Assembly: GCA_013151745.1 (NCBI GenBank)
Contig: JAADHS010000216.1
Span: 1-55,258 of the forward strand
DNA from: Gammaproteobacteria bacterium
GTDB taxonomy: Bacteria; Pseudomonadota; Gammaproteobacteria; JAADHS01
Direction of reading: 5' to 3'
Length of the DNA stretch: 55,258 bases
Part shown: piece by piece, positions 1 to 8,066 of the stretch
Layout: every line of letters starts with the position of its first letter
Position numbering within the stretch: the first letter of the stretch is position 1
Translations under genes and position numbers: made by a program
Notes under the pieces: model-generated
Told to the model about the DNA's origin: nothing
The model's database searches: none
Seen by the model: only the letters and a program-made list of their open reading frames with translations

Positions 1-105
1 TATCTAAAAGAGCGTGCGCCGTTTTGGAAATGTGAAACAACCCGGTCAGGTGATGACCGTTGGGTGGAGCATAATTCCGAAGACCCTGGCGCGGCAGCAA
101 AATAA
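1..105 (+). CDS. moaE: Molybdopterin synthase catalytic subunit, C-terminal fragment
   Basis: The window opens inside a reading frame that gives 34 residues and stops with TAA at 103-105. The peptide contains YLKERAPFWKCE, then a GDDRWVE stretch, which is the characteristic C-terminal end of MoaE. In that family the Lys of the K-x-R-x-P-x-W-K region belongs to the active site that moves sulfur from MoaD thiocarboxylate onto precursor Z to make molybdopterin. Only the tail is present, so length, start and operon partners (normally moaC and moaD upstream) cannot be judged. Family assignment is by recognition of this conserved tail. Confidence 0.85.
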   Translation, partial: YLKERAPFWKCETTRSGDDRWVEHNSEDPGAAAK

Positions 106-111
106 GGATCA

Positions 112-137
112 CCGTAAAAATTAGTTTACATTTACGG
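112..137 (+). terminator. Possible weak terminator after moaE
   Basis: The arms CCGTAAA and TTTACGG (7 bp, perfect) flank a 12-nt loop and are followed by GGTTTTC. It lies 6 bases after the moaE stop. The stem is AT-rich and the T-run is short, so the terminator role is an inference. Confidence 0.35.
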
Positions 138-287
138 GTTTTCAATCACTATTGTAGCAAGGTGAATAGTTAAAGTGTGTCACTGACGAACAAAGCTTCC
201 GCGTCCTGCTCACACCCCTCCTACCTCCCTGTAGACAACGTAGCTACAATGAGTGAGTGGAAAATCAAAAATGTGAAATGATTTTTG

Positions 288-314
288 AGGCTGCCCTAGG
301 AATCAGGACAGCCT
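288..314. terminator. GC-rich hairpin upstream of the SPOR/barrel gene
   Basis: AGGCTGCCCT and AGGACAGCCT form a 10-bp stem with one G-T pair around a 7-base loop. There is no T-run on either side, so this may be a factor-dependent terminator or a leader structure for the gene starting at 360. The rest of 106-359 shows no reading frame worth calling. Confidence 0.35.
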
Positions 315-359
315 CCTAGTGTAGCGTCCTATACTGTTTGACGACTCAGAGGCTCACAA

Positions 360-2585
360 ATGTCGCAAGACAAGGCGCAGTTTGCAAGCTATGGCCATCA
401 CCCTTGCCAAAAACTGGAACGCGGAAAAAAGGCTGATGGCTTTTGTTTTGCTAGAAATTATAGCCCCATTATTTTCATAATCACACTATTTTTATGGGGG
501 AGCCCCCCCGTGATTGCGAATCAAAGTAGCTCGACTGTGGCGGTGATACCGAATTTAATACCACTGAATTCGGCTGCATGGCATCTCGATAGACCCATAA
601 CTAAGCAGCCACTCATCGTCCTGGCTCAAACGGCCTCTTTGCTTCCCAAGCTGGAGCCAAAAATAAATCGAGAAGTTCTTGCTGAATATGCTGCCGAAGC
701 CTTGGCGCAAAAACATTTAGAACGTTTGCAAAATAAAGATTCGGGACACATCCGGGTTGAACGAAACATAAAACAGCTCACACGTGTCTTTTTAGGCCCC
801 TTTCAAAATCGGCTTGCAGCGCAACCAATTTTGGATAAACTCAACGAACGTCGTATCTTGTTTAGATTTAGCTTTGATAATAAACGACAGACTTACTTCA
901 TCCGTTTAGGGGCATTTTCAAAAAATCAAGATGTAGAACGATTTAGCTTACAATTAAAAAAATTAAGAATTGGTAGTGTAAAAAAAATCCCGGTCAAATT
1001 AAATGTCTATCAAGTGATCAAATTTACCGTGCCTCAAAAACCCTCAAAAACGGTTGATATTCCCAAAGCCTCTGCTCCCAAAATTATGGTGAAACCCGCC
1101 CCGGTTAAACTCGTGAAACCTCCTGTGGTGATAGAAGGTTTGGGTATAGCACATTTATTTCTCGACAAAGACAAAGGGCGTGATCCCGTTACAGAAAACA
1201 AGGATTCGGACAATTCGATAACATCAGAAAAAGAAGCACTGGATGACTTGCTAGAAGGTTTTGATGATACATCAACATTATCTCATAATAAATCGCCCGA
1301 TCGCGTTACTGACTCGGCAAACGATGAATTATTCGATCACATGGATTTCAAAAAATCATTCACTTCCGATCAATCCAAATGGAATTTAACCACACTCATT
1401 TCACTTAGTAGCGCCTATCGCTATGACGATCAAACTCGTGTAGCCGGTAACACCGAATATGATGGACTGTCCCAACTAAAAATAAAATTACTGCCTGAGC
1501 TACGCTATAAATTCAGTGAAAACTGGAGCAGCGTTATCAGTGCCTCCGCATTTTATGATGTTGTTTATGCCTTAAAAGGCACAAATAAATACACCAGTGA
1601 AACATTAGACGAACATGAATCTGAATTAGAATTTCGCGATACCTACATTCGGGGCACCTTAAGTGATAATCTTGACATTACAGTTGGCAGACAAATTGTT
1701 GTGTGGGGAAAATCTGATTCGATTCGTGTCCTCGACATTCTCAACCCGCTTGATTCTCGCGAACTGGGTATGGCGGATATTGAAGACCTGCGCTTACCTG
1801 TTGCCATGGTTAAAGCAGATTATTATTTTTCTCAATGGAACCTAAGTGCCATCGCCATACCTGAAATTCGCTTTGACAAGCGCCCTGCATTTGGTAGCGA
1901 GTTTTATATTTCAGACAGAAGGCCGTTACCCGAAGATATTCCGGATGATTTAAACAATTCAGAATACGCATTAGCACTAGAAGGTATTTTCACTGGCTGG
2001 GATTTGTCATTTCATCTGGCTAACGTCTACAACGACCGGCCAAACATGATACTTAATGAAAATAAACAACCTATCAAACAAATTCATAGCAGGTTAAATC
2101 TTGCGGGTGTTGCCACAAACATCGCTTGGGGTAACTGGTTATTCAAGTTTGAATCTGCCTACATTGATGGTCTTAAATTTGCCAGTATAGACACGCCATT
2201 TGCCCGGCTAGATCTTTTGTTTGGTGCCGATTATTCCGGCTTTTCCAATACCCTGTTAACAGTAGAAGCCGCTAACCGAAGAATATTGGATTATGATGAA
2301 ATATTATCGACATCAATTGATCAAACAGAAAAAGATGAAAGCACAATGGCATTACGTTATTCCGGAAATTTCTTACGTGAAAAAATTAACATCGTAGTCT
2401 TAGCTGTGATATTCGGAAATAATTTCGATGCCGGTGCTTATTATAGAAGCTCAGTAAAATATGAAGTGTTTCATTCAACCTCATTAACTTTTGGCACTAT
2501 GATTTATCAAGGAGGTGATAATTTTTTACTCAAAGGAATCGAGAAAAATGATCGAATGTTTTTTGATCTACGCTATAGTTTTTAA
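360..2585 (+). CDS. SPOR-like domain fused to outer-membrane beta-barrel (DUF1302-like)
   Basis: 741 residues. The N-terminus has a long polar lead and then a hydrophobic stretch (about residues 35-52) ending near VIANQ, so a signal peptide is likely. Residues about 135-215 hold two repeats of the R-V-F-L-G-P-F / Y-F-I-R-L-G-A-F type, typical of SPOR domains that bind denuded peptidoglycan. After a Pro/Lys-rich linker and an acidic region, residues about 330-741 are alternating polar/aromatic beta strands ending in DLRYSF, a C-terminal Phe as in outer-membrane barrels. A motif with NPLDSRE and DLRLPV resembles DUF1302-type barrels. The protein would link the outer membrane to peptidoglycan. 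It is monocistronic, with AGAGG upstream of the ATG. What passes through the barrel is unknown. Confidence 0.6.
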   Translation: MSQDKAQFASYGHHPCQKLERGKKADGFCFARNYSPIIFIITLFLWGSPPVIANQSSSTVAVIPNLIPLNSAAWHLDRPITKQPLIVLAQTASLLPKLEPKINREVLAEYAAEALAQKHLERLQNKDSGHIRVERNIKQLTRVFLGPFQNRLAAQPILDKLNERRILFRFSFDNKRQTYFIRLGAFSKNQDVERFSLQLKKLRIGSVKKIPVKLNVYQVIKFTVPQKPSKTVDIPKASAPKIMVKPAPVKLVKPPVVIEGLGIAHLFLDKDKGRDPVTENKDSDNSITSEKEALDDLLEGFDDTSTLSHNKSPDRVTDSANDELFDHMDFKKSFTSDQSKWNLTTLISLSSAYRYDDQTRVAGNTEYDGLSQLKIKLLPELRYKFSENWSSVISASAFYDVVYALKGTNKYTSETLDEHESELEFRDTYIRGTLSDNLDITVGRQIVVWGKSDSIRVLDILNPLDSRELGMADIEDLRLPVAMVKADYYFSQWNLSAIAIPEIRFDKRPAFGSEFYISDRRPLPEDIPDDLNNSEYALALEGIFTGWDLSFHLANVYNDRPNMILNENKQPIKQIHSRLNLAGVATNIAWGNWLFKFESAYIDGLKFASIDTPFARLDLLFGADYSGFSNTLLTVEAANRRILDYDEILSTSIDQTEKDESTMALRYSGNFLREKINIVVLAVIFGNNFDAGAYYRSSVKYEVFHSTSLTFGTMIYQGGDNFLLKGIEKNDRMFFDLRYSF

Positions 2586-2934
2586 TTTTCATTAACGATA
2601 GTATTTGAGTATAACGCAGAAACTTAATACGTTTGCACTGAAGAGCAAACTTTACATTAAAGCGATTCAAATCGCTTTTGAGGAACTACAAGCTCGGGCG
2701 TAGCTGCGTAACATCAGTGAATAAGGAGCACTGACGGCCATAGAACACACAGAGAAGGCCGTTAGTTAGTCCGAGAGTCTCAGAGCCCTGTCTGCCTTTC
2801 GTAGTCAGGCGCGTTAGCAACGGCTTTAGTGACCGTAAAACCATTGAAGCTGGCTTGATTCATCTTCACGAAATGTCACATTATTGGGAAATAACAAGCC
2901 CGATCGATCATAGAGCGATAGCTCTGGGGAAAGG
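2586..2934. other. Non-coding stretch between the barrel gene and tRNA-Leu
   Basis: No convincing gene. It holds the perfect hairpin at 2659-2678 and a short inverted repeat near 2911-2925 (AGAGC-GATA-GCTCT), which lies just 3' of the tRNA on the minus strand and might stop its transcription. Confidence 0.5.
2659..2678 (+). terminator. Hairpin terminator after the barrel gene
   Basis: AAAGCGAT-TCAA-ATCGCTTT is a perfect 8-bp stem with a 4-base loop, ending in a short T-run, 73 bases after the stop at 2585. An 18-base core (2662-2679) recurs exactly at 36872-36889 next to gap, so it may belong to a genome-wide repeat type. Confidence 0.5.
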
Positions 2935-3021
2935 TGGTGCCGAGAAAAGGACTTGAACCTTCACGGGGTTACCCCCACTAGCACCTGAAGCTAGCGTGTC
3001 TACCAATTCCACCACCTCGGC
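2935..3021 (-). tRNA. tRNA-Leu (anticodon CAG)
   Basis: On the minus strand the RNA starts GCCGAGG, pairing with CCTCGGC at the 3' side, then discriminator A and an encoded CCA (2935-2937). The D-arm contains GGTAGACAC, the anticodon stem-loop is CTAGC-TTCAGGT-GCTAG with CAG at 34-36, a long variable arm follows (class II), and the T-loop is GGTTCAAGTCC. All arms close, and the length of 87 is normal for tRNA-Leu. Confidence 0.97.
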
Positions 3022-3169
3022 ATAGGTATATAACAGAACGGCGGACGTGACTGTAACTGGAAGCGACAGCAGTGTCAATAGTAAAAAAAGGAGAAAAAAA
3101 CCCGCAGAGAAAACTAGCTATTGCACCGGGGCGCTTTCTAGCACTTTTCTTCTCTGTAGGTTGCAATAT

Positions 3170-4681
3170 TTATGCTACTTTTTCAAGCTCAAATAATTTA
3201 GAAATGACCTCAGCCTCAAGTTGTATGCCTGACATAGCTTGCATTTTTTCTAACGCCTGTTTCTTAGTGATCGCTTTTCTGTAAGGTCGTTCTGACAACA
3301 TAGACGTATAGGTATCTGTTACAGCCAGTATTTTCGCCCCCATTAGAATTTCTTCACCGATTAAGCCCCGCGGGTAACCACTACCATCGAGTCTCTCATG
3401 ATGCTGCCCTATGATTTTTTTTAACTCTGCCAAATCGTTTTCTCTGTGATCAGCAACCATTTCTATTATTTCTTCACCTGCCAAGGTATGATTTTTTATG
3501 GTTTGCCAATCACTCTCTGTTAAAGCTTGTTTTTTATTCCAGATCGAACTTGGAATTGAAATCGTGCCAATATCGTGCAAGGTTGCAGCCTGTTCAAGCA
3601 CGGCTAATTCATTGATATTTAGACCCAGTCGGTGACCCAGTTCTACAGATAGAGCACGAATGGATTGTGAATGGTTAATGCCACTTTCTGCCGAAACAAA
3701 CCCTCGCTTTTTCTCCATTAAATGAGCCATTTTTGCTAATGTTCGTAGCATCGCTTCTGTACCGCTGGCCACATTGGCTAATGGATCATAGGCAACAACT
3801 TTATTACCCCCACTTTCTTTAGCATAAAACATTCGGTTATCTGCTGCGCCAATCAAGCTCTTTTGATCCATACCATCTTCTGGATAACTCGCCACACCAA
3901 TACTCAACGACAGCTTGACCCGTTTTGCTTTGATGGAACATTTTTTTAAAAATTTCTGCCGTAAACGATCCGCCACCTCAACACTGCCTTCCTTACTTGT
4001 TTCGGGTAAAATCATCGCAAACTCATCACCACCATAACGATAAACAGTATCACCATCACGCAGTATATCCTCGAACACGCTTGTTGCTCTAATCAACATA
4101 TCATCACCAAAACTATGTCCGTGGAGATCGTTAGCATACTTAAAACCATCTATATCAATAATGACGGTAGAAAAAGGTCGCCGATAGCGATTCGCCCTTT
4201 GGAATTCTTGAGTCAACGTTTCATCAAAATATCGTCTATTATAGAGATTGGTCAATGGGTCAGTGATCGCTTGATGATAGAGTTTATTTTGCAATTCGAT
4301 CTGCTGACTAATATCCACAATAGTACAAAAAATAAATTTTTCTTTACCTTCGCGAATAACATGATAGGAAAGCTCTGCGGATAGCTCTAGGCCATTTAAC
4401 GCTTTCATTTTAATTTCTAGCTTTTTACTAGAAACAATTTCTTTTTTTTCAGAAACTAAAAAAAATCGCTCAATTTCACCCGATTCACCATTGACGATAA
4501 AATCAGTCAATGTACTCCCGGTCATGCTTTCTGTATCACAACCCGTCATGGTTTTTATTTTTTCATTCGCATAAATAATTTCACCCGAGTCAGATAAAAA
4601 CAAAACGCCACAAGGCGCATGCTCAACAAAATAGTCAATTGACGAAGCAGATAATGAGAATATTTTTTGAGACGGCATCAT
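3170..4681 (-). CDS. PAS-GGDEF-HD-GYP cyclic-di-GMP signalling protein
   Basis: About 503 residues counted from the ATG at 4681; a GTG at 4693 would add four. An N-terminal PAS domain (about 18-135) precedes a diguanylate cyclase domain (about 140-305) with intact GGDEF at 221-225 and an RxxD inhibitory site (RDGD, 212-215). A C-terminal HD-GYP domain (about 325-500) has the HD pair in HDIGT (373-377), HH at 431-432 and DGSGYP (436-441). In most HD-GYP phosphodiesterases the HD pair is followed by IGK; here the Lys is Thr. No membrane segment or signal peptide is seen, so it is cytosolic and probably senses its signal through PAS. The gene is monocistronic and reads toward tRNA-Leu. The cyclase is predicted active; phosphodiesterase activity is less certain. 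Confidence 0.9.
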   Translation of the reverse strand: MMPSQKIFSLSASSIDYFVEHAPCGVLFLSDSGEIIYANEKIKTMTGCDTESMTGSTLTDFIVNGESGEIERFFLVSEKKEIVSSKKLEIKMKALNGLELSAELSYHVIREGKEKFIFCTIVDISQQIELQNKLYHQAITDPLTNLYNRRYFDETLTQEFQRANRYRRPFSTVIIDIDGFKYANDLHGHSFGDDMLIRATSVFEDILRDGDTVYRYGGDEFAMILPETSKEGSVEVADRLRQKFLKKCSIKAKRVKLSLSIGVASYPEDGMDQKSLIGAADNRMFYAKESGGNKVVAYDPLANVASGTEAMLRTLAKMAHLMEKKRGFVSAESGINHSQSIRALSVELGHRLGLNINELAVLEQAATLHDIGTISIPSSIWNKKQALTESDWQTIKNHTLAGEEIIEMVADHRENDLAELKKIIGQHHERLDGSGYPRGLIGEEILMGAKILAVTDTYTSMLSERPYRKAITKKQALEKMQAMSGIQLEAEVISKLFELEKVA

Positions 4682-4693
4682 AGATAAAGACAC

Positions 4694-5164
4694 TCATAAT
4701 AGTATTGTATTTGTGCAAAGTACCAATGTAGCAGATAACTTGATAACTTCAAATTCAAAACTAAAATTTTTTATATGAAAGCTTGATGCTGGATTAGAAA
4801 ACAGCTAAAAAATAGGTACATACACTTATTTTACAGCCGTTTTCGAGCTACTGTAGGGTAATCCCGACATCATTTTTATCGGGTCTCTATTTTATCCTGT
4901 TATGGCAGGATTCAAAATAAGCTGGATATCTTCAACAGAAAAAGGCTTGGAATTGTCTGCTGAAGCGGTATATCAAGTACGGCTTCTTTGCAATCGCGAT
5001 CACACCATAGACTACGACATCGGCTTCTGAAAGCGTGTTGGGTATCGCTATATTTTTACGTCGTGCCATAGCCCAATTCAAAACCACATCAACACTGCAT
5101 TCAACAAACTGAGGCATTCATTGTTCCCCAGTGATTGCACCTCTTATGAAGCAATAACGAAACA
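4694..5164. other. Non-coding stretch with hairpins and a possible gene remnant
   Basis: Two hairpins lie at 4863-4883 (CCCGA...TCGGG) and 4894-4911 (ATCCTG-TTATGG-CAGGAT). On the minus strand 5117-4932 is an open frame of 61 codons whose middle (ADVVVYGVIAIAKKP) faintly recalls the C-terminal part of a response-regulator receiver domain (Lys-Pro after a beta strand). It has no clear ribosome-binding site and stops abruptly, so it is more likely decay or chance than a gene. Confidence 0.3.
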
Positions 5165-5827
5165 CTACCAACCAATTTCCTGACCCGTATAATCATAAAA
5201 TCGTCCTGCATCTGCTGGCGTGATACCCTCGAGAACCTTACGAATACCCTTGACGCTTTCTGTAGTTGATATTAAGGCACCTGGCCCCGTCATATCCGTT
5301 AATACCCAGCCCGGGTGCATCACCACCACAGTCACACCATATTCCTGGGCAAGATCAATAGAAAAACTTTTCATTACGGCATTAAGTGCGGCCTTGGTAG
5401 AGCGATACACATAGCTACCACCTGAGCCATTGTCACTCATCGAGCCCATTTTTGAACTCATTGCTGTTACTATTTTATGTTTACTCATACCCACATTTTC
5501 CGCAAACGTCGAAATCAAATGAAACGGCGCTACGGTATTAATACGAAAGCTTTCCAACCATGCCGTCTCATCCGTTGTATGCCCATAGACTCCCGCGTTG
5601 TGGAACAAAATATCAATAGATTCATTGCCCAGCTGCTGTTTCAATTGTTTGATAGCCGCCTGATCCGTTACATCCAATTGATGTAAATGAACGTCACCTT
5701 GCAATTGCTCCAGTTCCCCCCCTGGCGTACGGTAAGTTGCATGTACTTTCCAGCCTTCAATCAAATACTGCCTGGCCAATTCCAGACCTATTCCACGGCT
5801 CGCACCGGCTACAAATAAAGTTGGCAT
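5165..5827 (-). CDS. SDR-family NAD(P)-dependent oxidoreductase
   Basis: 220 residues, normal for a classical short-chain dehydrogenase. The nucleotide-binding motif GASRGIG lies at residues 8-14, NAG near 77-79, and the catalytic Ser followed by YVYRSTK, where the Y-x-x-x-K pair is Tyr-Arg-Ser-Thr-Lys. HPGWVLTDM after the active site is typical of the C-factor/CsgA-like subgroup. A strong GGAG lies 7 bases before the ATG. The gene starts 14 bases after the yciB stop, so the two are probably co-transcribed. The substrate cannot be read from sequence. The enzyme is cytosolic. Confidence 0.88.
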   Translation of the reverse strand: MPTLFVAGASRGIGLELARQYLIEGWKVHATYRTPGGELEQLQGDVHLHQLDVTDQAAIKQLKQQLGNESIDILFHNAGVYGHTTDETAWLESFRINTVAPFHLISTFAENVGMSKHKIVTAMSSKMGSMSDNGSGGSYVYRSTKAALNAVMKSFSIDLAQEYGVTVVVMHPGWVLTDMTGPGALISTTESVKGIRKVLEGITPADAGRFYDYTGQEIGW

Positions 5828-5841
5828 AAACGCTCCTTCAT

Positions 5842-6393
5842 TTAATTTGAGTCATCCTGCTTCACTTTCAACGATGCTATTTTGGAAATATAAAATAACT
5901 GTGCTGTCATAAAAAGTAAAGTTAAGCCCATAATACCGAATAGTTTAAAGTTAACCCAGGTGTTGGTTTCGAAAGAAAATGCGACATAGAGATTTAAACA
6001 CCCCATCGCGATAAAAAAAACAGCCCATGACCCATTTAATTTTATCCAGGTCACCGCAGGCAAGATAAAATGCTCACCAAGCATTCTTTCTACAATGGTT
6101 TTTTTACCAATAAACTGACTACCCAGCATCACGAGGCCAAATAACCAATTAATTACCGTGGGCTTCCATTTGATAAAATCTTCATTTTGGGAAATCAAGG
6201 TTGCTCCACCCAATACCACCATCAAACCCAGTGTAATCAGATGCATCTTTTCAAATTTTCGATGCTGAAACCAATGAACAGCAACCTGTAATATTGAAGC
6301 AACAATGGCTGCCACCGTTGCTGCGTAAATATCTTCCATTTTATAAACAACAAAAAACACCAACACCGGTAAAAAATCTAAAAAAAACTTCAT
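5842..6393 (-). CDS. yciB: Inner-membrane septation protein YciB (IspZ family)
   Basis: 183 residues with five or six hydrophobic helices. The N-terminus MKFFLDFLPVLVFFVVYK, the internal GGATLISQNEDFIKWKPT and the downstream LNLYVAF....WVNFKLFG are hallmarks of the YciB/septation protein A family. It is an inner-membrane protein linked to envelope integrity and septation in enterobacteria. Its start has GGAG five bases upstream. It leads a two-gene unit with the SDR gene. Family length is about 180, so the gene is complete. Confidence 0.95.
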   Translation of the reverse strand: MKFFLDFLPVLVFFVVYKMEDIYAATVAAIVASILQVAVHWFQHRKFEKMHLITLGLMVVLGGATLISQNEDFIKWKPTVINWLFGLVMLGSQFIGKKTIVERMLGEHFILPAVTWIKLNGSWAVFFIAMGCLNLYVAFSFETNTWVNFKLFGIMGLTLLFMTAQLFYISKIASLKVKQDDSN

Positions 6394-6893
6394 ATTGACT
6401 CCATAATCACAACAATAACCCGCAAACGAACCGCTTCATAATCTTAAAATCCGCACATCAACTCGTCCAACTGCGGATTCTAGGATAATAACTCAAATTT
6501 CGGAGCTCAAATAAAAACTCAGCCGCAAGCAACCGAGTGTTAAGAGAAAAATCGCCATAGCATTGCGATGTAGCGATGAATATTTTCAAAAATGGATATT
6601 TAGAATAAATTTAAGGGCTATCGCTTTCATATTTTAAGGCTATTTTGTATTGGTTCAGCGTGAATCAGAGCGCTCCCGTTTCATGGGTTAAACTCGGAGA
6701 TAATTGTTATCAAATTCAGATTTCACAAGAAAATAAAAGCCATTTTACCTGATCAAAAAGTAGCCCTAAAAGTCTATTGGACGACTCACCAGTTAAGGGG
6801 TAAAAAGCGAGCTCCGCGACGATACCGTCACAACCTCATCAGCTAAAACTGAATCGGAGTCCCCTGGTCGTTTACCTATTGGAAAGCTACACT
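6394..6893. other. 500-base intergenic region upstream of yciB
   Basis: No credible reading frame on either strand. It should hold the yciB promoter and the 3' end of the wzz transcript. The part near 6800-6870 has scattered short inverted repeats, such as GAGCTCCGCG against CGGAGTC, but no clear terminator and no riboswitch I recognise. Confidence 0.5.
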
Positions 6894-8006
6894 TCAAGAC
6901 TTAGCATAAATTTTCGATCTAAATTCAGCAATAAACACTAAAAATATACCTGCCATCAAACCCAGCATTACTGCGAGAATGATCAAAAGAGACTTTCGTG
7001 GTTTCTCTATTTGATAAGGAACATGTGCAACGGCATCGATTGTGACAGCCGACAAAACTTCAGGATTTATTGATATCGCTTCCATATAAGCGAGTTTTTC
7101 CTGAAGATCTCGAAACGCCTCATTAAAAGGCGCGTCCGATTTTCTTTTTTCAAGCACTGATATTTCTTCTTTCAACGCTTTTACCCCTCTCATATACAGG
7201 GGAATCTGGCTCGTATTAATAACGAGTTCTGATGTCGTTGTTTTCATCATGCTGGTGAATGTACCCGTACCCTTTATATCCAGTGCTTCAGCAATAAGCA
7301 ACGCTTCTTTTAAGGCGACAATTTTGTCATGTCTTCTTCTCTCAGAAAATTTTAATTTATTATTTAATTGCGTACGAACTTGAATAATTTCTGACTGAAT
7401 CCCCGCATTAATATCACCAGACAACTGGAAAACAGTGCGTTTGTTGGCTGTATCAATAATCTGATTTAACCATTTTGCTGCTAATTTCGGATTGCTGTCA
7501 CTAAAACTAACCGTCACAAACGATGTGTTTTCTATATCAGCTTGCACCTTGAGTCGTTCATTAAACAGTCCTTCGAACACACGGTCAACATTGACGTCTT
7601 TCATCGATTTTCTACCGACATAGTGTCTGATCAGATTGTGACTATCGAAAAATTCACGGCGCATACCTTGAGAGTTCAAATTATTAAGAAAAGCAATGTA
7701 TACACTCTCCGCCGTGTATCGATCATCACCGTCAACACCTTCTATACCCTGTAAATTTATCAATAAAGCTTGAATTTGTTGCTGCTGTGGTGGTAACAGA
7801 GAGGTATTTGCTTTATACACAGGCTCCGCAAAAAACAAATAAACCAACATCAGTAACACAGACACAAAAAAACTAACTACAATAATTATTTTTCGTTTAG
7901 CGATCACGCGCCATAAATCGACTAAACTGATTTCATCGTTCTCGTGCATCGTCGGAGTGAGATAGACCGGAACCGGAATGGGTTGAGTGTTAGTTTTTTT
8001 ATCCAA
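6894..8006 (-). CDS. Wzz-type polysaccharide chain-length determinant
   Basis: 370 residues. A cytosolic start with EISLVDLWRVIAKRK is followed by a membrane helix (about 40-62), a long periplasmic domain with helical and coiled segments, and a second helix (about 340-362) preceded by the Pro-containing VPYQIEKPRKSL motif. This is the polysaccharide co-polymerase (Wzz) layout. No C-terminal tyrosine kinase is attached, so it fits O-antigen or exopolysaccharide length control. The start appears to be TTG with AGGA nine bases upstream; an ATG at 7949 is an alternative. It is last in a minus-strand block after rfaH-like and manC. No Wzx, Wzy or glycosyltransferase is nearby. Confidence 0.85.
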   Translation of the reverse strand: MDKKTNTQPIPVPVYLTPTMHENDEISLVDLWRVIAKRKIIIVVSFFVSVLLMLVYLFFAEPVYKANTSLLPPQQQQIQALLINLQGIEGVDGDDRYTAESVYIAFLNNLNSQGMRREFFDSHNLIRHYVGRKSMKDVNVDRVFEGLFNERLKVQADIENTSFVTVSFSDSNPKLAAKWLNQIIDTANKRTVFQLSGDINAGIQSEIIQVRTQLNNKLKFSERRRHDKIVALKEALLIAEALDIKGTGTFTSMMKTTTSELVINTSQIPLYMRGVKALKEEISVLEKRKSDAPFNEAFRDLQEKLAYMEAISINPEVLSAVTIDAVAHVPYQIEKPRKSLLIILAVMLGLMAGIFLVFIAEFRSKIYAKS

Positions 8007-8066
8007 CGAGTGATTTCCTATTTATATTTTGCATTGAACACAGCTAAGGAAATAAAAAATAGAAGA

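Noticed and set aside
6780-6890. Possible hammerhead ribozyme or riboswitch (CTGATGAG on the minus strand)
   Set aside because: The required GAAA core and closing stems are missing, and no known riboswitch consensus fits.
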